The notes under the pieces are model-generated. The model was not told the DNA's origin. It saw only the letters and a list, made by a program, of their open reading frames with translations, and ran no database searches. From positions 62,001 to 126,000 of the forward strand of contig NZ_JAAIVB010000014.1 in the NCBI RefSeq assembly GCF_010974945.1: 64,000 nt of DNA, written 5' to 3'. Within the stretch, counting starts at the first letter, position 1, and the number at the start of each line of letters is the position of its first letter. The DNA comes from Noviherbaspirillum galbum. Its GTDB lineage: Bacteria > Pseudomonadota > Gammaproteobacteria > Burkholderiales > Burkholderiaceae_D. Position numbers and translations under genes: made by a program. Of the stretch, positions 47,094-57,477 are shown one piece after another.

Positions 47094-48362
47094 ATGAACA
47101 AGCGGCTTGCCCTCATCCTGATCGTTGTCCTGGCCGGCGGTTTGACCAGCTGGCTCGCCTTCAAGCCCGGTGCGCAGAACGCGGCCAACGCGGCGAACGC
47201 GCCCTCGGCGCAAGCGCAGGGACAAGGCCAGGCGCCGGCGTCGACCGTCAGCACCGTCGCCGCCAGGCGCATGGACATGCCGGTCCGGGTCGATGCCAAC
47301 GGCTACGTCAGCTCGCTCAACAGCGTGGACGTGCGGCCGCAGGTGACCAACGTGGTGTCCAAGGTGCATGTCAAGGAAGGCCAGTTCGTGAAGGCCGGCG
47401 ACGTGCTGTTCACGCTCGACGACCGCGCCGACCGCGTCAACCTGCAGAAGGCCGAGGCGCAGCTGGTGAAGGACCAGGCGACGCTGGCCGACCAGGAACG
47501 CCAGCTCGCCCGCAGCCGCGACCTGCTGGGCAAGGGGTTCATCGCCCAGGGCGCGGTCGACACGGTGCAGGCCCAGGTGGAAGCCCAGCGCGCCACCATC
47601 GCCGCCGACCGCGCGGCGGTCGAGGCGGCAAAGGTGGCCCTGAGCTACGACACCATCCGCGCCCAGTCTTCCGGCCGGCTCGGCGCCATCAGCGTCTTCC
47701 CCGGCAGCCTGGTCCAGCCTGCTGCAACCGCGCCGGCGCTGGTCACGATTTCCCAGCTCGATCCGATCGCCGTCACCTTCAGCCTGCCGGAAAGCGAGCT
47801 TTCCGGCCTGCTCGCCGCGCAGAAGGCCGGCGACATCAAGGTGGTGGCCACGCCGAAGAACGGCGAGCCGCTGCAGGGCAAGGTCGGTTTCGTGGACAAC
47901 ACGGTGGACGCGCAGAACGGCACCATCCGCGTCAAGGCCAACTTCCCGAACGCCGACCAGAAGCTGTGGCCGGGCCAATACGTGGCGGTCGCGCTGACGG
48001 TCCGCGAGATCAAGGACGCCATCGTGATTCCCCAGGCGGCCATCATCACCGGCATCGACAACCGCACGGTCTACACAGTCACGCCCGACAAGACCGCGCA
48101 GCCGCGCAAGATCGAACTGGTGTATTCCTTCGGCGACCAGGCCGCCGTCAAGGGCGTGCAGGCGGGCGACCTGGTCGTGGTCGACGGCAAGCAGAACCTG
48201 CGTCCCGGCGCCAAGGTGCGCGAGGCGGAGGCCGCGCCGAACCGCGGCAAGGCCGGCGGCAACGGCGGCAACGGTGGAAGCGGCGGCAAGGGCCGCGATC
48301 CCGCGAACAAGGACGCGGCCGCGCAGAACGGCAAGGCCGCCGAGCAGAAGAGCGCATCATGA
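47094..48362 (+). CDS. RND efflux periplasmic adaptor (MdtA-like)
   Basis: A 422-residue membrane-fusion protein. An N-terminal hydrophobic signal-anchor (LALILIVVLAGGLTSWLAF) lacks a lipobox Cys, then the barrel-sandwich halves (NVVSKVHVKEGQFVKAGDVLFTLDD and SYDTIRAQSSGRLG) flank a coiled coil, with the beta-barrel part around LDPIAVTFSLPE and a membrane-proximal IPQAAIITGIDNRTVYTV. It ends in an unusual Gly/Asn/Lys-rich tail (GGNGGNGGSGGKG). ATG at 47094 lacks a strong ribosome-binding site; the frame is open from 47046. Its stop overlaps the pump start (ATGA). No outer-membrane factor gene follows. Confidence 0.88.
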   Translation: MNKRLALILIVVLAGGLTSWLAFKPGAQNAANAANAPSAQAQGQGQAPASTVSTVAARRMDMPVRVDANGYVSSLNSVDVRPQVTNVVSKVHVKEGQFVKAGDVLFTLDDRADRVNLQKAEAQLVKDQATLADQERQLARSRDLLGKGFIAQGAVDTVQAQVEAQRATIAADRAAVEAAKVALSYDTIRAQSSGRLGAISVFPGSLVQPAATAPALVTISQLDPIAVTFSLPESELSGLLAAQKAGDIKVVATPKNGEPLQGKVGFVDNTVDAQNGTIRVKANFPNADQKLWPGQYVAVALTVREIKDAIVIPQAAIITGIDNRTVYTVTPDKTAQPRKIELVYSFGDQAAVKGVQAGDLVVVDGKQNLRPGAKVREAEAAPNRGKAGGNGGNGGSGGKGRDPANKDAAAQNGKAAEQKSAS

Positions 48363-51300
48363 ATCTTTCCGAACTGTGCATCCGGCGGCCGATCCTGACG
48401 GTGCTGCTGAGCGCCTCGGTCGTCATTGCCGGCGTCCTGGCCTACCTCAAGATCCCGGTCGCCGCCCTCCCCAGCTATAACACGCCGGTCATCAACGTCA
48501 GCGCGGTGCTGCCGGGCGCCAGTCCCGACACCATGGCGTCGTCGGTGGCGCTGCCGCTGGAAAAGCAGTTTTCCACCATCGCCGGCCTGAACGTCATCAG
48601 TTCTACCAATACGCTGGGCAGTTCGTCCATCACCCTCGAATTCGATCCCTCGCGCGACATCGACGCCGCGGCGGTGGACGTGCAGGCCGCCCTGCTGCGC
48701 GCGCAGCGCTCGCTGCCGGCGGAAATGACCACCCCGCCGTCCTACCGCAAGGTGAACCCGGCGGACGCACCGGTGCTGCTGCTGGCCCTGACCTCGCCCT
48801 CGATCAACATTTCCGAACTCAATGACTATGCCGAGAACCTGATTTCGCCCAGCCTGTCGACCCTGAATGGCGTGGCGCAGGTGAACATCTACGGCCAGAA
48901 GCGCTTCGCGGTGCGGGTGCGCGCCGATCCTGCCCTGCTGGCGTCGCGCAACATGACGCTCGACGAACTGATGGCGGGCATCCGCAATGCCAACGCCAAC
49001 ACCCCGGTCGGCACCCTGGACGGCGCACGCCAGACGCTGACCATCCAGGCCAACGCACAACTGACGAACGCGGCCGCCTTCGCCGACCAGATCATCGCCA
49101 GCCGCAATAATGCGCCGGTACGCCTGCGCGACGTGGCATCGGTCGAAGACAGCTACGAAACCATCAAGACTTCCAGCCGCTTCAATGGCGAGCGCTCCAT
49201 CGTGCTCGCCATCCAGCGCCAGCCAAATGCCAACACCGTGGCGGTGGTGGACGCGGTGAAGCAGATGATGCCGCGCTTCAAGTCGCAGCTGCCGCAATCC
49301 ATCCAGGTCAGCCTGCTCAACGATCGCTCGATGTCGATCCGCGAGGCCATGCATGACGTCAACATCACGCTGGGCATCACGGTCGCGCTGGTGGTGCTCG
49401 TGATTTTCCTGTTCCTGCGCCGCCTGGTGGCCACCATCATTCCCACGCTGTCGCTGCCGGTCTCGCTGATCGGCGCGGTCGCCCTGCTCTACGGCCTGGG
49501 CTACAGCCTGGACAACATCTCCCTGCTTGGCATCACCCTCGCAGTCGGCCTCGTGGTGGACGATGCCATCGTGGTTCTCGAAAACATCGTGCGCCACGTG
49601 GAAGACGGCATTCCTCCCTTCAAGGCGGCCCTGATGGGTTCGAAGGAAATGGGCTTCACCATTATCTCGATCTCGGTATCGCTGGTGGCAGTGTTCATCC
49701 CCATCTTCTTCATGCCCGGCGTGATCGGCCTGCTTTTCCACGAATTCGCGGTGGTGGTGGCGCTGTCCATCCTGGTGTCGGCGGTAGTCTCCCTGACGCT
49801 CGTGCCGATGCTGTGCAGCCGCTACCTGAAGGCGGAGCATGGCCATGGCGGCCACGATGGCCACGATGGCAATATCGTCACCCGCGTCTTCGAACGCGGC
49901 TTCAATGCGACGCTCAACGGCTATAGCCGCACGCTCGACTGGGGCCTGCGCCATCGCCCCTTCATCCTGCTCGTGGCGCTGGCAACCTTCCTGCTGACGG
50001 CATATCTGTTCGTCACCATTCCCAAGGGCTTCTTCCCCGAGGAAGACATCGGCCAGATCCAGGTCACGACGGAAGCATCTGAAGACATTTCCTTCACCGC
50101 CCTCTCCGCCAGGCAGGCGCAGATGGCGGACATCGTTGCCGCCAATCCCAACGTGGAAAGCGTGGCCTCGGCCATCGGCGGCGGACAGAACGTGTCCAAC
50201 GCCGGCCGGATGTTCGTCAACCTCAAGCCGCGCAGCCAGCGCGAACCCATGCCCAAGGTGCTGGAAGGACTGCGCCGCCAGGTGCGCGCGGTGCCCGGCA
50301 TGGCCGTCTATTTCCGCCCGGTGCAGAACCTGCAGCTCGGCGGCCGCCAGAGCAAGAGTCGTTACCAGTACATCCTGCAGAGCGTGCGTGCCGAAGAACT
50401 CAACGACTGGAGCAGCCGCCTGATGGAACGCCTGCGCAGCGACACCGCCTTCCGCGACGTGACCAGCGACTCCCAGCTGAAAGGCTTGCAGGCCCAGCTG
50501 CGCATCGACCGCGACAAGGCGAACCTGCTTGGCGTGAACATGCAGGACGTGCGCAGCGCGCTGTACAGCGCCTACGGTGAACGCCAGGTCTCCACGATCT
50601 ACACCAGCAGCAACAGCTACCAGGTGATCCTCGAAGCGGGCGAAGACTACAAGAAGGATGAAAGCGCGTTCGACAAGATCTACGTGCGCGGCAAGAACGG
50701 CAACCTGGTCCCGCTGACCAGTTTCTCCACGGTGGAGCGCACCGTCGGCCCGACCGCGATCAACCACCAGGGCCAGCTGCAGGCGGTCACCCTCTCCTTC
50801 AACCTGGCCCCCGACACGCCGCTCGGCGACGCCGCAAACCGGATCGAACGCTACCGCGACGAGCTGCAGATGCCGCCCAGCGTCATCGCTTCCTATGGCG
50901 GCGACGCGGCGGTGTTCAAGGAATCGCAGGGCAGCCAGACGGTGCTGCTGGTCGTGGCGCTGCTGGTGATCTACGTCCTGCTCGGCGTGCTGTACGAAAG
51001 CTTCATCCACCCGCTGACGATTCTCTCCGGCCTGCCCTCGGCCGCTGTCGGCGCGCTGCTGGCGCTCAAGCTGTTCAACCTCGACCTCACGCTCATCGCG
51101 ACCATCGGCATCCTGCTGCTGATCGGCATCGTGAAGAAGAACGCGATCATGATGATCGACTTCGCGCTCGACGCGCAGCGCAACCAGGGCATGACGCCGG
51201 CGCAAGCGATCCGCGAAGCCTGCGTGCTGCGGTTCCGGCCGATCATGATGACGACCTTCGCGGCGCTGATGGGCGCGCTGCCGATCGCGCTCGGGCTTGG

Positions 51301-51451
51301 CGCGGGGGCGGAACTGCGTCAGCCGCTGGGCGTGGCGGTGGTGGGGGGCTTGCTGTTTTCGCAGGTGATTACGTTGTATATCACGCCGGTGATTTACTTG
51401 TATCTGGATCGGTTCAGCGGGAAGGGGCCGATTGTGGGGGAGATTGGGTGA
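48359..51451 (+). CDS. RND efflux transporter, inner membrane pump
   Basis: A 1030-residue resistance-nodulation-division pump with the usual two-fold repeat of 12 transmembrane helices. The N-terminus MNLSELCIRRPILTVLLSASVVIAGVLAYL and the TM4 proton relay VGLVVDDAIVVLENIVRHVEDG carry the two essential Asp residues. A His-rich cytoplasmic loop (EHGHGGHDGHDGN) follows TM6. It resembles MdtB/MdtC or MuxB-type pumps. Overlaps the adaptor stop by four bases. The substrate is unknown; the MarR regulator suggests response to a small toxic compound. Repeat copy C begins about 20 bp after the stop. Confidence 0.93.
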   Translation: MNLSELCIRRPILTVLLSASVVIAGVLAYLKIPVAALPSYNTPVINVSAVLPGASPDTMASSVALPLEKQFSTIAGLNVISSTNTLGSSSITLEFDPSRDIDAAAVDVQAALLRAQRSLPAEMTTPPSYRKVNPADAPVLLLALTSPSINISELNDYAENLISPSLSTLNGVAQVNIYGQKRFAVRVRADPALLASRNMTLDELMAGIRNANANTPVGTLDGARQTLTIQANAQLTNAAAFADQIIASRNNAPVRLRDVASVEDSYETIKTSSRFNGERSIVLAIQRQPNANTVAVVDAVKQMMPRFKSQLPQSIQVSLLNDRSMSIREAMHDVNITLGITVALVVLVIFLFLRRLVATIIPTLSLPVSLIGAVALLYGLGYSLDNISLLGITLAVGLVVDDAIVVLENIVRHVEDGIPPFKAALMGSKEMGFTIISISVSLVAVFIPIFFMPGVIGLLFHEFAVVVALSILVSAVVSLTLVPMLCSRYLKAEHGHGGHDGHDGNIVTRVFERGFNATLNGYSRTLDWGLRHRPFILLVALATFLLTAYLFVTIPKGFFPEEDIGQIQVTTEASEDISFTALSARQAQMADIVAANPNVESVASAIGGGQNVSNAGRMFVNLKPRSQREPMPKVLEGLRRQVRAVPGMAVYFRPVQNLQLGGRQSKSRYQYILQSVRAEELNDWSSRLMERLRSDTAFRDVTSDSQLKGLQAQLRIDRDKANLLGVNMQDVRSALYSAYGERQVSTIYTSSNSYQVILEAGEDYKKDESAFDKIYVRGKNGNLVPLTSFSTVERTVGPTAINHQGQLQAVTLSFNLAPDTPLGDAANRIERYRDELQMPPSVIASYGGDAAVFKESQGSQTVLLVVALLVIYVLLGVLYESFIHPLTILSGLPSAAVGALLALKLFNLDLTLIATIGILLLIGIVKKNAIMMIDFALDAQRNQGMTPAQAIREACVLRFRPIMMTTFAALMGALPIALGLGAGAELRQPLGVAVVGGLLFSQVITLYITPVIYLYLDRFSGKGPIVGEIG

Positions 51452-51471
51452 GGATGTGCGTGCCACTCCCC

Positions 51472-52010
51472 GTCATTCCCGCGTGGGCGGGGATCCCATT
51501 GTTGCTTTCTCTCCGGTGAACCGGTTGCGGTCCCCACTCCGTGGGGGCTTGCCGGGGCTGGTCCCGGCGGCCCAAGTACTTTCTTTATCAGCAGATAAAG
51601 AAAGTACCCAAAGAAAGCTGCTTCAACACCCATGTGGGAGTCACTTCGAACGACCTCGTTCGATGGGTTGAGGGGATGCCGTCATCGACGGTAGTAATCA
51701 CCTGAAAGGCATTCGATGACTCGACCTCCTGCCGCATCGGCATGACTCGAGTCTGTCCCGACGACGGGGAGCAGAAATCCGCTATCGTGCCAATGCCTAC
51801 TGCCTTTCAAGCACCCTCCTGCTTGTCCCCTCCCCTTCAAGGGGGTGAAGCAGGGATTTCGCAAGGCACTGCCTTGCGCCTGCGTAACCGATCTGCCTTG
51901 CAAGGCAGATCGTGGACGGGCTAGGGTGGGGATGGGTTTCGGTCGCATGTAGAGAACAGTATTTATTTCGCTGGTGAGGTCAACACCGTCCTTCGCGCGC
52001 ACCGAAAACC
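51472..52010. repeat. Composite intergenic repeat, copy C, with a 73-bp insertion
   Basis: Non-coding gap between the RND pump and the IclR gene. The left edge repeats the REP core and CTCTCCGGTGAACCGGTTGC with CCCACTCCGTGGGGG, then TACTTTCTTTATCAGCAG as in copy A, and GATTCGATGACTCGACCTCC as in A. In place of the shared CCTTCAAGGGGAGGGCTAGG it has CCTTCAAGGGG, an insertion of about 73 bp (51845-51917) and then GGGCTAGGGTGGGG. The insertion holds two nested palindromes: GCAAGGCA-C-TGCCTTGC (51861-51877) and the perfect 22-bp GATCTGCCTTG/CAAGGCAGATC (51890-51911). No transposase. Confidence 0.78.
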
Positions 52011-52023
52011 TACCCCGCCCCTC

Positions 52024-52884
52024 CTACAACGCCTTCAACCTCTCCACCAGCTCCAGCAACTTCGGCTTCACCTCACCCAGCAAATACTCCGGCGATAGGT
52101 TGAACGCCGGCCCGCCGCAGTTGATGCTGAGGATCGACGATCCGTTGTCCGGCTTGAACGCGACCGCGATCGCATTCACGTCCGGTTGCCAGTCGCCGAA
52201 GGAGGTGCAGCAGCCCAGCGTGTGGTATTCCTCGACCGCGCGGTTGACGCCGTCGACGATGGCCGGCCATTTCATGTCGTCGAGTTCACGCACGCGTTCG
52301 AGGATGTCGCTGCGTTCCGCCGCCGAGGTGACGGCGAGGTAGGCGCGTCCCATGGCGGTGATGGCGATCGGGATCCGGGCGCCGACGTCGAGGCGCAGGG
52401 TGAGCGCCGCCTGGCTGCGGCAGTTTTCGATGTAGATCATCGAGAGCCGGTCGCGCATGCCCAGCGACACCGAGGTGCGGGAGAAGTCTGCGAGTTCCTG
52501 CATGTAGGGCCGCGCATATTGCCGGATGTCGAGCCGCGACAACATCGCGCTGCCAAGCGCGAGGCTGGCGGTGCCGAGCCGGTACTTGCCCATGTCCTCG
52601 ACGTATTGCAGGTAACCCAGCTTGGTCAGGGTGTAAGTCAGGCGCGATACCGTGGATTTCGGCAGCCTGGCCCGCTCGGACAACTCCTGGTTGCCGAGCA
52701 GCTTTTCGCCAGACCGGAAGCAGGACAGGATTTCCAGGCCGCGTGCCAGCGCGGTCACGAAATGCCGGTCTTCCTTGGCGTTGCCGCGTCCCGCCGTCCT
52801 GGCAAGCGCATCGTTCCCTTCTCCGTCGTTGTCATCCTGATCGAGTGCATCGATGTCCGTTGTGTCCATGGTCCGCCTGCGCAT
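52024..52884 (-). CDS. IclR-family transcriptional regulator
   Basis: A 286-residue IclR-type regulator. An acidic N-terminal extension (DALDQDDNDGEGNDALA) precedes the winged helix (TALARGLEILSCFRSGEKLL, RLPKSTVSRLTYTLTKLGYL), then the effector-binding domain with the pattern GARIPIAITAMGRAYLA and INCGGPAF. Effectors are usually small aromatic or carboxylic acids. ATG at 52884 (MRRRTMDTT) follows AGGGAACTCTC; a Met at 52869 is also possible. It is the gene just downstream of livF on the same strand, so it is the most likely controller of the liv, synthetase and beta-oxidation genes (inference). Confidence 0.87.
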   Translation of the reverse strand: MRRRTMDTTDIDALDQDDNDGEGNDALARTAGRGNAKEDRHFVTALARGLEILSCFRSGEKLLGNQELSERARLPKSTVSRLTYTLTKLGYLQYVEDMGKYRLGTASLALGSAMLSRLDIRQYARPYMQELADFSRTSVSLGMRDRLSMIYIENCRSQAALTLRLDVGARIPIAITAMGRAYLAVTSAAERSDILERVRELDDMKWPAIVDGVNRAVEEYHTLGCCTSFGDWQPDVNAIAVAFKPDNGSSILSINCGGPAFNLSPEYLLGEVKPKLLELVERLKAL

Positions 52885-52906
52885 GAGAGTTCCCTGTATG
52901 CATGCA

Positions 52907-53618
52907 TTATCCGACACTCTGCCCGTCAAGCGCAAAGTACAAGTCATGGAGCGCCTTCACGTCGACCTCGGACGCCGGCTTGTCGAGCACCACCTTGCCG
53001 CTGCGCATCATGTACACCCGGTCGGCGACGCTGAGCGCCATATGGGTGTTCTGTTCCACCAGCACGATGGTCACGCCTTCCCGCTTCAGGCGCGACAGGA
53101 TCTGGAAGATCTCCTGCACGATCACCGGCGCGAGGCCGAGCGAGGGCTCGTCGATCAGCAGGATGCGCGGCTCTGCCATCATGCCGCGGGCCATTGCCAC
53201 CATCTGCGCTTCGCCGCCCGAGAGCGAGCCGGCAAGCTGCTTGCGGCGCTCCTTGAGGCGGGGAAACATCGCATAGGCGCGCTCGAGGTTGTTCGGCATC
53301 GACGCCCGCCGGGCTTTCGGGAAGGCGCCCATGATCAGGTTTTCCTCGACGCTCATGTCGCGGAAGACCAGACGTCCCTCGGGCACCAGCACCACGCCCT
53401 TGTCGGCCATGTCCCAGGTGCGGGAGCCGGCCAGCGGCTCGCCGCGCAGGCGCAGCTCGCCCTGCGTCGCGGGAACCAGGCCCATGACGGCCTTGAGCAG
53501 GGTAGACTTGCCGGCGCCGTTCGGGCCCACGATCGTGGTCAGGGCGCCCTCTTCGGCGCGCAGGCTGACATCCCACAACACATTGATCGCGCCATAGCCG
53601 GCGCGCAGATTCTTAACC

Positions 53619-53626
<8 letters not shown>
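52907..53626 (-). CDS. livF: Branched-chain-type ABC transporter ATP-binding protein LivF
   Basis: A 239-residue ABC ATPase. Walker A is GPNGAGKST, the signature is LSGGEAQMVAMARG and Walker B is ILLIDEPSLGLAP. The sequence has the LivF-typical LEVKNLRAGYGAINVLWDVSL and ends LHDLYFALDGQSVG. LivF and LivG form the motor of HAAT importers, which take branched-chain amino acids, amides, urea or aromatic acids. The start at 53626 overlaps the livG end by eight bases; the open frame begins further up. The IclR gene follows. Confidence 0.93.
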
Positions 53627-54333
<707 letters not shown>

Positions 54334-54341
<8 letters not shown>

Positions 54342-55305
54342 GCTGGCCTCCGGTGGATGCGGCACCCGCATTGCGCTTGCGGAAAACGTCGAGCAAGCCA
54401 TCCGGCGCGAACAGGATCATCGCCGCCAGCACCACGCCGAGCACGATCTGGTGGCCGGATGCGAGCATGGCCTTGAACACCAGCTGGTCGACCAGATAGA
54501 TCACCACCGCCCCGATCATGGGTCCCATCACCGTGCGGTATCCGCCGAAGATGGCAGCCACGATCGGCAGCACGCTCCAGGAACCGTTGAAGGCATAGTC
54601 CGGCTCGAGGAAGTTGATGATGTGCGCATTGAAGGCGCCGATCACGCCGGTCATGAAGGCCGACAGGAACAGCATCCAGGACTTGAGCAGCACGCTGTTC
54701 ACGCCTACCACGCGGGTCGCATCCTCGCTGTCGTGCATGGCCCGCAGGGCGATGCCGTAGTGGCTCTTGCGCACCCAGGCATAGGCCAGGCAGAACAGCA
54801 GCACGATGGTCAAGGCCAGGAAGTATGGCGCCAGGCCGGCGAGGCTGGCGGGCAGCACCTGCGGCAGGCCGGGGATGGAGGAAATGCCGCGCGGGCCGCC
54901 GGTGAGCGAGGCGAATTCCGTGGCGATGATGCGGAAGATGTGCGAATACGCCAGGATGGCGAGCGCGAAGTAAGGTCCGGACAGGCGCAGCGCCGGCAGC
55001 ATGGCGACCGAGGCGACGGCGGCGAACGCGCCGCCGAGCGGAATCGCCAGCAGCACCGGCACCCCGGCCTTCATGGTCAGCAGCGCCGAGGCATAGCCGC
55101 CCAGGCCGAAGAATGCCGCGTGGCCGAAGCTGACCATGCCGCCCAGGTTGCCGAGCAGCGCCCAGGCAACCGCGATGCCGGCGACGATGAGCGAGGACAC
55201 GGTCAGGCTGAGCACGTAGCTGTTGCCCTTCAGGTACGCGGGAACGACGATATAAACGACGGGAACCAGCACCCAGAGCAGGTGTTTCATGGGTAGCGTT
55301 TTCAT
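54334..55305 (-). CDS. livM: Branched-chain-type ABC transporter permease LivM
   Basis: A 323-residue inner-membrane permease with about eight to ten hydrophobic helices. Diagnostic segments are GNLGGMVSFGHAAFFGLGGYASAL and the EAA-like loop YGIALRAMHDSEDATRVVGVN. It is tightly packed with livH (one base between) and livG (overlap), so the permease and ATPase genes are translated as a unit. Confidence 0.93.
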
Positions 55306-55306
55306 T

Positions 55307-56179
55307 TTATCCCCTGCGCTTCTTGGCGCCGAACAAGCCGTTCGGCAGGATGAACAGGACCACGAGGAAGAGCAGCATGCCCGCCAGTTCCTGAAGCGCG
55401 GAGCTGGCCAGCGTGACGGTCATCGATTCCGTGATCCCCAGCAGCAGCGCGGCGAGCACCACGCCCGGCACCGAGCCGACGCCCGCGAGCACCGTGATGA
55501 TGAAGGCCTTCACCGTCAGCGAATGGCCGAGCGGCGGCGAGATCACGCCGCTGGAAAAGATCGCCACGCCGGCGATCGTTGCCAGCACGCCGGCGACGAG
55601 GAAGGAAATCAGTTCCACGCGCGCCGGGTTGATGCCCATCAGCTTGGCCGCGTCGCGGTTGGACGACACCGCCCGCACCGCGCGACCGTACCAGCTGCGG
55701 GAAAGCCACCAGCCCAGCACGACCGCCGTCGCAAGGCTGACCGCGAAGAACAGCAGCTCGCTCATCATGCTGTAGAGATTGCCGATCTGGACCGCGTCCT
55801 GCATCGCCGCGTTGGCGGTGGAATGGATGTCGCTCTGCCAGAACAGCAGCACCGCGTTGGTCAGGATGGTGCCGAGGGCGAACGTCAGCATCAGCGAATT
55901 GAGCTCGCGGTTGCGCGTGATGCGGCTGACGAGGAAATACACGATGGCGGAGCACAGGCAGACCACGACGAGGGCCAGCGGCAGGGCGAGCATCGGATTG
56001 ACCTGCATGCGGCTTTCGATGGTGTAGGCGATGTAGGCGGCCAGCAGCACCAGCTCGCCGTGGGCGAGGTTGATGATGCGCATGGTGCCGAACGCCAGGG
56101 TCAGCCCGAGCGCGATCAGCGCATAGACGCCGCCCACCAGCGTGCCGGAGTAGAGCGATTGAAGGATGAGATCTGACAT
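55307..56179 (-). CDS. livH: Branched-chain-type ABC transporter permease LivH
   Basis: A 290-residue permease with the LivH start SDLILQSLYSGTLVGGVYALIALGLTLAFG, MRIINLAHGELVLLAAYIAY and the loop GRAVRAVSSNRDAAKLMGIN. Pairs with LivM to form the pore. 99 bp separate it from the binding-protein gene upstream, with a perfect hairpin in between. Confidence 0.93.
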   Translation of the reverse strand: MSDLILQSLYSGTLVGGVYALIALGLTLAFGTMRIINLAHGELVLLAAYIAYTIESRMQVNPMLALPLALVVVCLCSAIVYFLVSRITRNRELNSLMLTFALGTILTNAVLLFWQSDIHSTANAAMQDAVQIGNLYSMMSELLFFAVSLATAVVLGWWLSRSWYGRAVRAVSSNRDAAKLMGINPARVELISFLVAGVLATIAGVAIFSSGVISPPLGHSLTVKAFIITVLAGVGSVPGVVLAALLLGITESMTVTLASSALQELAGMLLFLVVLFILPNGLFGAKKRRG

Positions 56180-56218
56180 GGGGTGGAGGTGATACCTGGG
56201 GATGGGGCCTGAAGGTGC

Positions 56219-56244
56219 CTGTCATTCCCTCGCGGGAATGACAG
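56219..56244. terminator. Perfect hairpin between livK and livH
   Basis: Stem CTGTCATTCCC, loop TCGC, stem GGGAATGACAG; 11 perfect pairs. It lies just downstream of the livK stop codon and ahead of livH. The core GGGAATGACAG is shared with the REP-like palindromes at 19.2 kb. It lacks a U-run, so it may act as an mRNA 3'-end stabiliser that gives the binding protein more product than the rest of the operon (inference). Confidence 0.6.
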
Positions 56245-56278
56245 GCCGAATGGCAGCAGCCGAGGACGGCCTGGCTGC

Positions 56279-57433
56279 TTACCAGGGCAGCGCCGGGTAC
56301 TTCAGCGGCGCGGTCGACTCATAGGCGGGCGAGACGATGGCGATCTTGCCGCCCTGGTGCTGGCCCATGCGGTGGCGGAAATTCGGGTTGTCGCCATTGG
56401 CGTCGAAGGTCACCTTCCCGATCAGCGTGTCGCGGTTGGTCTTGCGCAATTCCTCGGACAGGCCGCCCGGCTTCTTCAGGCTGCCGTTGTCCGCGGCGCG
56501 GCCGATCGCCTCGAACAGCAGCGTCGCCTTCACGTAGCCGAATTGCGCAAGGTAATCGACGTCCTTGTTATACATCTTGCGGTAGGTGTCGGAGAACGTC
56601 TTGCCTTCGGGCGACTTGTACTCGACGGGGAAAGGCAGCAGCGCGGTGCCGATCACGTTCTGCATGAGGTCGGGGAAATCCGACTGCATCTTGGACGTCG
56701 CCAGCGACCACACGCCGACGATGGACTTGATCTCGGGCTTGAGCACCTTGGCGGCGCGGATGATGCCGACGTAGTCGTTTTCGTAGCCGCTCATGAACAG
56801 GACGTCCGGCTTGTCCTGCAGCTTGATCTTGTTAATGATGGGCTTGAAGTCGGTGATGGCGGGATCGAAGGGATGCATGTGCACCTTCATGCCCTTGGAA
56901 CCGAGGGACTTCTCCAGGGCCTTCGCCAGGTCGCTGGTCGCTTCCTTGGTGGAGAACACCATCGAGACCGACTGCGCCTTCATTTCCTGCAGCAGCTGCT
57001 GCACCGCGAGCTCGTAGCCCCGGGTATTGTTGATGCGGAAGAAGGTCTTGTAGCCGCGCTTGGTCAGTTCCTCGCTGACGCCGCCGGCGGTGATGTAGGT
57101 CAGGTTGAGGCGGTTGGCGGCGTCCGACGCCGGGCCGATGATGTTAGAGCCATAGCCGCCGATCACGGCCGTCACGCCTTCCGAGCCCAGCTTCTCGACC
57201 GCGGCCACTGCCTTGGCCGGCGCGGATTCGTCGTCGACGGTGACGATCTTGATCTTGTGCTTGCTGTTCTTGTTGAAGATCTCGGCCGCCGCCAGGATGC
57301 CTTCGTTGAAGGCATTGCCGGAACGGGCGATGCTGCCGGTCAGCGGCATGTGCGCGCCCACCTTGAATTCGTCGGCGCTGGCGGCGCCGGACACGAGGAG
57401 CGCGCAGGTCAGCGCGAGCAGTCGGAATTTCAT
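56279..57433 (-). CDS. livK: Periplasmic ligand-binding protein of the Liv-type transporter
   Basis: A 384-residue type 1 periplasmic binding protein. The signal peptide is MKFRLLALTCALLVSGAASA, followed by DEFKVGAHMPLTGSIARSGNAFNEGILAA, the standard Peripla_BP_6 opening, then VTAVIGGYGSNIIGPASDAANRLNLTYITAGG. The ligand cannot be inferred; paired with a CoA ligase and beta-oxidation genes, an organic acid or amide is more likely than a branched-chain amino acid. ATG at 57433 is followed immediately by the signal peptide. It is 44 bp downstream of the synthetase gene. Confidence 0.9.
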   Translation of the reverse strand: MKFRLLALTCALLVSGAASADEFKVGAHMPLTGSIARSGNAFNEGILAAAEIFNKNSKHKIKIVTVDDESAPAKAVAAVEKLGSEGVTAVIGGYGSNIIGPASDAANRLNLTYITAGGVSEELTKRGYKTFFRINNTRGYELAVQQLLQEMKAQSVSMVFSTKEATSDLAKALEKSLGSKGMKVHMHPFDPAITDFKPIINKIKLQDKPDVLFMSGYENDYVGIIRAAKVLKPEIKSIVGVWSLATSKMQSDFPDLMQNVIGTALLPFPVEYKSPEGKTFSDTYRKMYNKDVDYLAQFGYVKATLLFEAIGRAADNGSLKKPGGLSEELRKTNRDTLIGKVTFDANGDNPNFRHRMGQHQGGKIAIVSPAYESTAPLKYPALPW

Positions 57434-57477
57434 GTCTCTTCCTTGTCTGGTTTGAATGAGCGGGTTGATGCGGAAAA

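Noticed and set aside
48071..51466. A 1131-codon frame antisense to the RND pump
   Set aside because: Composition-driven shadow, rich in His, Arg and Asp, with no motif and running through the repeat at the end.
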